In this document: piece by piece, positions 24,061-29,622 of the stretch | Numbering within the stretch: position 1 is the stretch's first letter | How the letters are laid out: every line of letters starts with the position of its first letter | From: DASSBG01 sp965651365 | GTDB taxonomy: Bacteria > Pseudomonadota > Gammaproteobacteria > Xanthomonadales > Rhodanobacteraceae | Direction of reading: 5' to 3' | Assembly (NCBI GenBank): GCA_965651365.1 | Contig: CBFGSA010000018.1 | Span: 1 to 29,622 of the forward strand | DNA: 29,622 bases | Notes under the pieces: model-generated | The model's input: only the letters and a program-made list of their open reading frames with translations | What the model was told of the DNA's origin: nothing | Database searches by the model: none | Made by a program: the position numbers and the translations under genes

Positions 24061-25079
24061 CGCAACGCTATCTCCTGTACGGCTCGGAGCGCTACGCGCT
24101 GGCCATCCTGCGCCCGGTGCAGGCCGCAATCCGCGCCCGCGGTGGCGCGGCGGCCTGGTTTTTTGACGGCCCCGGCGGCGAAGACCTCAAGCGGGACGAA
24201 CACTGGCTGCATACCACGCCCGAAGTGCGCGCCTTCGATCCGCTGGCCGTGATCACGCCCAGCAATGCGGTGCCGCACTTCTTTCCCGGGGTCAAGGTCG
24301 AGACCTTTCACGGCTTCGATGCCGGCAAGCCCCGGCATATTTATATCCGCGGCTTCTTCGATCTGTACTGCACCACCGGCCCGCGCGACACCGCGCAATT
24401 CCAGACCCTGGCCGACAAGCTGGGGCATTTCAGCGTGGTCGAAACCGGCTGGCCCAAACTGGATCCGTACCTCGACATCCTCGACCGCCGTCCCGAGCCG
24501 TGCCGCACCCCGCCGGTGATTCTCTACCACTCGACCTTCTCGCCCTCCTGGAGCGCCGCCGACATTCTGCACGACGAAGTCAGGCGGCTGTCGCGCGACG
24601 GGCGCTGGCGCTGGATTGTCACCTTCCACCCGAAAATGAATCCGGACACGGTGGCGCGCTTCCGCGCACTGGAAAACGAGCACCTGCGCTTTGCCGACGA
24701 CGACAACATCCTCGACCTGTTCGGCCAGGTCGACATGATGTGCTCGGACACTTCCTCCGCACTCAACGAATTCCTGCTCACCGGCAAGCCGGTCGTCACC
24801 TTCAAGAACCGCCGGCCAGGTCCGCAACTGATCGACATCGACGATCCGGCCGATTTCGAACCGGCCATTCAGCGCGCCCTGTCGCGGCCACCGGGCCTGA
24901 TGCAGGCCATCCGCGACTACGGTCAGGCCATCCACCCCTGGCACGACGGCCAGTCCGGCGAACGGATCCTGCAAGCCGTCGACAACTTCATCGCCGCCGG
25001 TGCCCGCAACCGCAAGCGCAAGCCGCTCAATCTGTGGCGCAAGCTCAAGATCCGCCGCCGCATCGGCTACTGGCGGTGA
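24057..25079 (+). CDS. CDP-glycerol glycerophosphotransferase-like protein
   Basis: The 340-residue protein resembles the TagB/TagF glycerophosphotransferase family. It shows TFHGFDAGKPRH, FHPKMNPD, FADDDNILDLFGQVDMMCSDTSSALNEFLLTGKPVVTF, and a basic C-terminal tail that could touch the membrane. In Gram-positive bacteria these enzymes transfer glycerol phosphate from CDP-glycerol in teichoic acid synthesis. In Gram-negative bacteria relatives modify surface glycans. It overlaps the GT2 gene by 4 bp, so both probably act on the same lipopolysaccharide or glycolipid. The true donor is not known, and no CDP-glycerol synthesis gene is in the window. Confidence 0.82.
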   Translation: MTQRYLLYGSERYALAILRPVQAAIRARGGAAAWFFDGPGGEDLKRDEHWLHTTPEVRAFDPLAVITPSNAVPHFFPGVKVETFHGFDAGKPRHIYIRGFFDLYCTTGPRDTAQFQTLADKLGHFSVVETGWPKLDPYLDILDRRPEPCRTPPVILYHSTFSPSWSAADILHDEVRRLSRDGRWRWIVTFHPKMNPDTVARFRALENEHLRFADDDNILDLFGQVDMMCSDTSSALNEFLLTGKPVVTFKNRRPGPQLIDIDDPADFEPAIQRALSRPPGLMQAIRDYGQAIHPWHDGQSGERILQAVDNFIAAGARNRKRKPLNLWRKLKIRRRIGYWR

Positions 25080-25119
25080 GTCTGCACAAACGCCCGGCAT
25101 CGAACGGCAAAGGCCACGC

Positions 25120-25125
25120 TACAAT
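25120..25125 (+). promoter_or_regulatory. -10 box for a leaderless ftsE transcript
   Basis: TACAAT ends six bases before the ftsE ATG at 25132, in the 52-bp gap after the glycerophosphotransferase gene. The predicted start point is the A of ATG. No ribosome binding site is visible. Confidence 0.45.
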
Positions 25126-25131
25126 GCCGCC

Positions 25132-25809
25132 ATGATTCGATTTGACCGCGTCAGCATGCGCTATGCCGACGGCCAGCAGGCGCTTGTCGATGTCAGCTTC
25201 TCGGTGGAAGCCGGCGAAATGGTGTTCATCACCGGCCACTCCGGCGCGGGCAAGAGCACGCTGCTGAAACTGCTGGCGATGAGCGAGCGCACCCGGCGCG
25301 GCGTGGTCAGCTTCGAAGGCATCAATCTGGGTCGCCTGGCGCGACGGCGCATCCCGGCGCTGCGGCGGCGCATCGGCATGGTGTTTCAGGATCACCGGCT
25401 GCTGATGGACCGCAGCGTGGCCGACAACGTCGAACTGCCGCTGGTCATCGCCGGCATCGCCGCGGCCGAGCGCGGCAAGCGCATGCGGGCGGCACTGGAG
25501 AAGGTCGGCCTGTTGCGCTACGAGAAGCAGTTGCCGCAACGCCTGTCGACCGGCGAACAGCAACGGGTCGGCATTGCCCGCGCCATTGTCGCCCGGCCCG
25601 ACCTGCTGATTGCCGATGAACCAACCGGCAACCTCGACCCGCAACTGTCGATGGAAATCATGCAGATCTTTGCCGGCTTCCGCGATGTCGGCACGACGGT
25701 TCTGGTGGCCAGCCACGACCTGCCCCTGCTCAAGCAGATGCGCCAGCGCACGATCGTGCTCGACCAGGGCCGACTGGTGGATGACGTGCCGCAAACGGAG
25801 GTGGCATGA
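25132..25809 (+). CDS. ftsE: Cell-division ABC transporter ATP-binding protein FtsE
   Basis: FtsE is the ATPase of the FtsEX complex, which sits at the division septum and activates cell-wall hydrolases through periplasmic partners. The 225-residue protein has Walker A GHSGAGKST (35-43), Walker B LLIADEP (Asp162, Glu163) and the H-loop ASHD. The ABC signature reads LSTGEQQR (138-145) where LSGGEQQR is usual; Thr for the first Gly is a small change but in a strongly conserved site. Its stop overlaps ftsX by 4 bp. A TACAAT box close to the start suggests its own leaderless promoter. Confidence 0.97.
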   Translation: MIRFDRVSMRYADGQQALVDVSFSVEAGEMVFITGHSGAGKSTLLKLLAMSERTRRGVVSFEGINLGRLARRRIPALRRRIGMVFQDHRLLMDRSVADNVELPLVIAGIAAAERGKRMRAALEKVGLLRYEKQLPQRLSTGEQQRVGIARAIVARPDLLIADEPTGNLDPQLSMEIMQIFAGFRDVGTTVLVASHDLPLLKQMRQRTIVLDQGRLVDDVPQTEVA

Positions 25810-26759
25810 GCGCGGGCAAGGCGCGGTTGGGCACGCACCGGCAGGGTCCCTTCAGGATCTGGTGGCGGCACTGCGGCTGGGCGCTGCGCGCCAGCATCGA
25901 GCGCCTGGCCGGGCGCCCGCTCGGCACGGCCATGACCATGCTGGTACTCGGGCTGGCGCTGGCCATGCCGCTGGCGCTGTGGCTGCTTCTGGGCAACGCC
26001 GAGCGCCTGGTCGGCACCCTGGGTGACAGCCGCGCGGTCAGCGTGTTCATGCAGCCCGATATCGACGCAGCGCAGGCCCGCAGCACGGCCGAGCAGTTGC
26101 GCCGGCGCAGCGACGTGGCCGCCGTCAGCCTGAAGAGCCCGGACCAGGGCATGGCCGAGCTGGCCGCGATGCAGGGCTTTGGCGAGGTGGTCGAGAGCAT
26201 GCCCTACAACCCCTTGCCATGGGTCTTGCTGGTACAGCCGAGGGAAACCGGCGGCGCGGCCACAACGCTGGCGCTGGCTGCAGACCTGCGGGCCTTGCCC
26301 GGCGTTGATCTGGTGCAGGACGAGGCCGAGTGGCGCCAGCGCATGCAGGCCCTGCTGCGGCTGGGAACGCGCGGCTTTGCCCTGCTGGCCGGCCTGCTGG
26401 TGCTGGCCATGCTGATGGTGGTCGGCCAGACCGTGCGCCAGGACATCCGCAGCCGCGACGAAGAAATCGCGGTGCTGCAGATGGCCGGGGCCAGCGCCCG
26501 CTTCGTGCGGCGTCCCTACCTGCTGGCCGGTGCCATCTACGGTTTCGGAGCCGGGTTGGTGGCCCTGGTTCTCATCGTTTTCATGGAATGGCTGCTGGCC
26601 GGGCCGACCCGGGATTTGCTGTCCAGCTATGCTGGCCATCTGCACCTTGAGGGCCTGAATGCCGGTCTGCTGCTGGCGGTGCCGCTGCTGGCGGCGCTGC
26701 TGGGCTGGGCCGGCGCGCGGATCGTCAGCACCAGCGTCGCAAACACCACGCAACATTGA
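25806..26759 (+). CDS. ftsX: Cell-division protein FtsX
   Basis: FtsX is the four-helix membrane partner of FtsE. The 317-residue protein has a basic cytoplasmic N-terminus and a first helix at about residues 40-63. The periplasmic domain that contacts hydrolase activators follows (about 64-185, including VESMPYNPLPW). Three C-terminal helices lie near 194-215, 240-262 and 280-305. The start overlaps the ftsE stop (ATGA). rpoH, which commonly follows ftsX in gammaproteobacteria, is not next here; a response-regulator gene is. Confidence 0.96.
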   Translation: MSAGKARLGTHRQGPFRIWWRHCGWALRASIERLAGRPLGTAMTMLVLGLALAMPLALWLLLGNAERLVGTLGDSRAVSVFMQPDIDAAQARSTAEQLRRRSDVAAVSLKSPDQGMAELAAMQGFGEVVESMPYNPLPWVLLVQPRETGGAATTLALAADLRALPGVDLVQDEAEWRQRMQALLRLGTRGFALLAGLLVLAMLMVVGQTVRQDIRSRDEEIAVLQMAGASARFVRRPYLLAGAIYGFGAGLVALVLIVFMEWLLAGPTRDLLSSYAGHLHLEGLNAGLLLAVPLLAALLGWAGARIVSTSVANTTQH

Positions 26760-26790
26760 CCGCAGCCGATCACCCGGCAATCATGGGGCC

Positions 26791-27642
26791 ATGAGCGAAA
26801 CATCCCTCACCCGACACATCACCAGCGATTCGCCACGGGTGATGATCGTGGACGGCTCGCGCGTGGTGCGGCGCCTGATCACGCGCCTGCTGGAGCGCGA
26901 CCTCGAAAACGTCACGGTGCTGTCCTGCGAGACCGGCTCGGAAGCCATCAAGGCCCTGGGCAACGGCCTGGTCGACTTTGTCAGCACGGCGCTGCGCCTG
27001 CCGGACATGGACGGGCTGAAGCTGGCGCGTCACATCCGCGAGCATTCGCCACAGGCCTATATCCCGGTCGTGGTGGTCTCGGGCGATGTCGAGGAGCGGC
27101 TGCAGGCGCGCACGCTGGGCGACGACGTGACCGATTATTTCGACAAGTCGCTGGGCTTCGAGGCGCTGTCCGAGTTCATCCGCGGCTACGTGCAGCCGGC
27201 CAACGTGCCCGGCGGCGAAGTACTGTACGTCGAGGACAGCCGGGTGGTGGCGCTGGCAACCACCCGCATGATGAAAAAACACGAGCTGGAAGTGCTGCAC
27301 GTGACCAATGTCGAGGACGCCCAGGCCCTGCTGGAACGGGCCCGTGCGCAAGGCAAGGTCGGTGCCGATGTGGTGCTGTCCGATGTCAGCCTCAAGGGCG
27401 ACCTGACCGGTGCCGATCTGCTGCGCGAAATCCGCGAGGACTACGGCTACGGCAAGGGCCAGTTGCCGGTGCTGGTGATGACCGGCGACGAGAACCCGGC
27501 CAATCAGGCCAAACTGCTGAAAGCCGGCGCCAACGATCTGGTGCTGAAGCCGATCGAGGAACGTCTGCTGATTACCAAGCTGCTGTTCCAGATGCGGGTC
27601 AGCCGCCAAGTACGCGGGCCGGATGCGACCGTCAGGCCGTGA
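26791..27642 (+). CDS. Two-receiver response regulator without output domain
   Basis: The 283-residue protein consists of two receiver domains and no DNA-binding or enzymatic domain. In the first (about 16-135) the phospho-acceptor aspartate is replaced by Ala67 (TALRLPDMDG) and the acidic pair is reduced to Asp21-Gly22, while Lys119 remains. It should not be phosphorylated. The second (about 143-272) keeps Glu148, Asp149, acceptor Asp198, Thr231 and Lys253, so it is probably active. The gene follows ftsX by 31 bp; its GTGA stop overlap joins it to ung. The likely role is as a phosphate-receiving switch or adaptor; the cognate kinase is not known. Confidence 0.9.
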   Translation: MSETSLTRHITSDSPRVMIVDGSRVVRRLITRLLERDLENVTVLSCETGSEAIKALGNGLVDFVSTALRLPDMDGLKLARHIREHSPQAYIPVVVVSGDVEERLQARTLGDDVTDYFDKSLGFEALSEFIRGYVQPANVPGGEVLYVEDSRVVALATTRMMKKHELEVLHVTNVEDAQALLERARAQGKVGADVVLSDVSLKGDLTGADLLREIREDYGYGKGQLPVLVMTGDENPANQAKLLKAGANDLVLKPIEERLLITKLLFQMRVSRQVRGPDATVRP

Positions 27643-28331
27643 ACAGTTCCCGGCTCAAAATGGAGCCGTCCTGGAAGGCCCGTGTCGGCGACTGGTTCGA
27701 ACGCGAAGACATGCAGGCGCTGCGCGAATTTCTGGTCGCCGAAGGCCGCGCCGGCAAGCGCATTTATCCGGCGGCGGAAAACATTTTCGCTGCCTTCGAG
27801 GCCACGCCCTTCAACCAGGTCAAGCTGGTGATCCTGGGCCAGGACCCCTACCACGGCCCCGGCCAGGCCCACGGCCTGTGCTTTTCCGTGCAACCCGGCG
27901 TGCGTGTGCCGCCCTCGCTGGAAAACGTGAAGACCGAGATCCGGCGCGATCTTGGCATCGATCTGCCCGCCCACGGCGACCTGCAAGCCTGGGCCGAAAA
28001 CGGCGTACTGCTCCTCAACAGCGTGCTCACCGTGGAAGCCGGTCGCGCCGGCTCGCACCAGGGCAAGGGCTGGGAAGGCTTCACCGATCACGTCGTCGAC
28101 ACGCTGAACCGCGAGCGCGAACATCTGGTCTTTCTGCTGTGGGGCGCCTACGCCCAGGCCAAGGGCCGCCTGGTCGATCGCCAGCGCCACCTGGTGCTGA
28201 AGGCCCCGCACCCCTCGCCACTGTCGGCCCACCGCGGCTTCCACGGCTGTGGTCACTTCTCCGCCGCCAACGACTACCTGCGCCAGCACGGCATCGAGCC
28301 CGTCGACTGGCGCCTGCCAGCGCAACCCTGA
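27639..28331 (+). CDS. ung: Uracil-DNA glycosylase
   Basis: Ung removes uracil from DNA at the start of base-excision repair. The 230-residue protein carries the catalytic GQDPYHG motif with Asp69, LLLNSVLTVE, and the DNA-minor-groove motif HPSPLSAHRGF. The GTG start at 27639 overlaps the regulator stop by 4 bp; an ATG at 27660 is an alternative that would remove seven residues. The first residues before WKARVGDWF are not conserved features, so the choice is uncertain. Confidence 0.97.
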   Translation: MNSSRLKMEPSWKARVGDWFEREDMQALREFLVAEGRAGKRIYPAAENIFAAFEATPFNQVKLVILGQDPYHGPGQAHGLCFSVQPGVRVPPSLENVKTEIRRDLGIDLPAHGDLQAWAENGVLLLNSVLTVEAGRAGSHQGKGWEGFTDHVVDTLNREREHLVFLLWGAYAQAKGRLVDRQRHLVLKAPHPSPLSAHRGFHGCGHFSAANDYLRQHGIEPVDWRLPAQP

Positions 28332-28426
28332 GCACGCCGCGCGGGCGTCGCGCAACGTCCACCCATTTCAACCATGGGTTCGGACTGTCCTGATTGTCAG
28401 AAGAGCAGGTTGGTTACTCGGGAATC

Positions 28427-28469
28427 GTCTTTCCGGACGCCGCGCAGTGGCGATCCGGTATCCACTTGC
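28427..28469. repeat. Degraded copy of the GTCATTCCGG palindromic repeat
   Basis: This copy differs from 20731-20773 at about five of 43 positions. The changes hit both arms (GTCTTTCCGG, CCGGTATCCAC), so the outer pairing is weakened. The centre GCGCAGT also departs from GCGCAGC. It sits in the 270-bp gap between ung and the peptidase gene, where no other feature is clear apart from the ribosome binding site near 28592. Confidence 0.6.
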
Positions 28470-28601
28470 CAGCCGATCATTCCATGCACCCGAGTGGATT
28501 GCCCGGCCGCTCCAGGCAGGATGGACTTTTGGCAGGGGCGCGAACGCGATGCGAACGCTAGGATGGGCGAGTGTGTTGGGCCAAACCGTTTGGGGAGTGC
28601 A

Positions 28602-29622
28602 ATGAACACGAAGAACCCGGGAATCTTTCTGCTGGCCGTTGCTGCGGTGTCGGTGCTGGCACCGGTGCAGGCACACGAGCTGTCGGCCGCCGACTACAAG
28701 CACGCCGAGAAGTACCTGGGCTTCAACACGCGGCCGTTGCTGGACAACACGGTCAGTCGGGTCGACTGGATCGACGACAGCCATTTCTCCTATGTCGAGC
28801 ATGATGCCGACGGCGATCACTTCCGCATTGCCGATGCGGCCACGGGCGCGATCCACCCGGCCTTCGACGAGAGCAAGATGGCGGCGGCACTGGGCAAGGC
28901 GCTGGGCATGCCCGTCAAGGCCGGCAAGCTGCCGATCAGCACATTCAAGAGCCTCAGCGGTGGCCTGTACGACATCACCCTGCGCGGCAAACACTTCCGC
29001 TGCGACCTGTCGCAACAGGGCGAGTGCGCGGCCAGGGAGAAGAAATTGGCCAGGGACCAGCCCAAGCCGGGTGATGAGCCGGGCCGCCTGTCACCGGACG
29101 GCAAGAGCGAAGCCTTTGTGCGCGACTGGAACCTGTGGGTGCGCGATGTCGCCACCGGCAAGGAAACCCAGCTCACCGCCGACGGCGTCCGGGACTACGG
29201 CTACGCCACCGACAATGCCGGCTGGCTGCATTCGGACCGTGCCATCGTCAACTGGTCGCCGGACTCGACGAAGATCGCCACCTACCGGCAGGACCAGCGT
29301 GACCTGGGCGAGATGTACACCGTCAACACCCGGGTCGGCCACCCGAAGCTGGAGCAGTGGAAATACCCGCTGCCCGGCGACGAAAAGGTGTTCATGATCG
29401 AACCGGTGGTGATCGATGTCGCGGCGCGCAAGCTGGTACACCTGGGGCTGCCGCCGCAGCAGCGCCTGTCGAGCCTGTGCGATGACCTCGACTGCGACCG
29501 CAACGGCACCTGGGACGACGCCAAATGGGCGCCGGACGGCCAGACCCTGGCCATCGTCAATTCCTCGCGCGATCGCCAGCACGAGTGGTTCCGTGTGGCG
29601 GATGTCGCCACGGGTGAAGTTC
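28602..29622 (+). CDS. Secreted S9-family (DPP IV-like) peptidase, N-terminal part, truncated by window end
   Basis: The first 340 codons are visible. A signal peptide with a hydrophobic core (about residues 7-20) ends near VQAHE, so the protein is exported. After that comes a DPP-IV-type N-terminal beta-propeller: DWIDDSHFSY, LSPDGKSEAFVRDWNLWVRD, NWSPDSTKIATYRQDQRDL and KWAPDGQTLAIVNSSRDRQHEW are blades typical of dipeptidyl-peptidase IV relatives. The catalytic serine domain would lie beyond the window. GGGGAG at 28592-28597 is a good ribosome binding site. A relative of Xaa-Pro dipeptidyl peptidases is likely, but the specificity cannot be read yet. Confidence 0.85.
   Translation, partial: MNTKNPGIFLLAVAAVSVLAPVQAHELSAADYKHAEKYLGFNTRPLLDNTVSRVDWIDDSHFSYVEHDADGDHFRIADAATGAIHPAFDESKMAAALGKALGMPVKAGKLPISTFKSLSGGLYDITLRGKHFRCDLSQQGECAAREKKLARDQPKPGDEPGRLSPDGKSEAFVRDWNLWVRDVATGKETQLTADGVRDYGYATDNAGWLHSDRAIVNWSPDSTKIATYRQDQRDLGEMYTVNTRVGHPKLEQWKYPLPGDEKVFMIEPVVIDVAARKLVHLGLPPQQRLSSLCDDLDCDRNGTWDDAKWAPDGQTLAIVNSSRDRQHEWFRVADVATGEV

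Noticed and set aside
28334..28348. Hairpin ACGCC/GGCGT after ung as a terminator
   Set aside because: The stem is short and no T tract follows it.

Overview
The window is a GC-rich bacterial chromosome segment from a gammaproteobacterium. It most likely belongs to the Lysobacterales (Xanthomonadales). The reasons are aryl-polyene/xanthomonadin-type genes (chorismatase, acyl carrier protein, COG4648 membrane protein, LpxL-like acyltransferase, XanA2-like AMP ligase), the dprA/LysM/def/fmt/rsmB/DUF4390/NtrY-like order, and many short palindromic intergenic repeats. Genus cannot be fixed from the sequence alone. No rRNA, tRNA, CRISPR array or intact transposase was seen.

Left part (1-9500). 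glmU (cell-wall precursor) converges on a chorismatase gene across a hairpin-rich twin repeat. Divergent from the chorismatase runs a short operon of acyl carrier protein, COG4648-type membrane protein and LPLAT-family acyltransferase. A gene-poor stretch follows, with a decayed REP-associated-transposase-like fragment and a short repeat, then ampE. On the minus strand topA, tsaC, the XanA2-like AMP ligase and purD form a tight run, the last two overlapping by 4 bp. The polyene genes are therefore split into two blocks separated by ampE and purD.

Middle (9500-20700). topA and dprA are on the minus strand, as is a LysM-domain secreted protein with its own terminator. def, fmt, rsmB, a DUF4390 lipoprotein and an NtrY-like histidine kinase are on the plus strand and mostly overlap. 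They are interrupted only by a perfect 110-bp direct repeat between fmt and rsmB. The NtrX-type regulator that usually follows such a kinase is absent.

Right part (20700-29622). Where a response regulator might be expected lies a roughly 640-bp element with long imperfect inverted ends and an ordered array of hairpins. The hairpin loops read TCC in the left half and GGA in the right half. It is followed by a surface-glycan trio (GT39, GT2 of WaaE type, CDP-glycerol glycerophosphotransferase-like), ftsE-ftsX, a double-receiver regulator with a degenerate first receiver, ung, and the start of a secreted S9-family peptidase that runs off the end.

The coding genes are mostly housekeeping. The unusual content is between them: several palindromic repeat families that share loop design, and three or more genes whose only promoter-like -10 box sits 6-7 nt before the ATG, which suggests leaderless transcripts.
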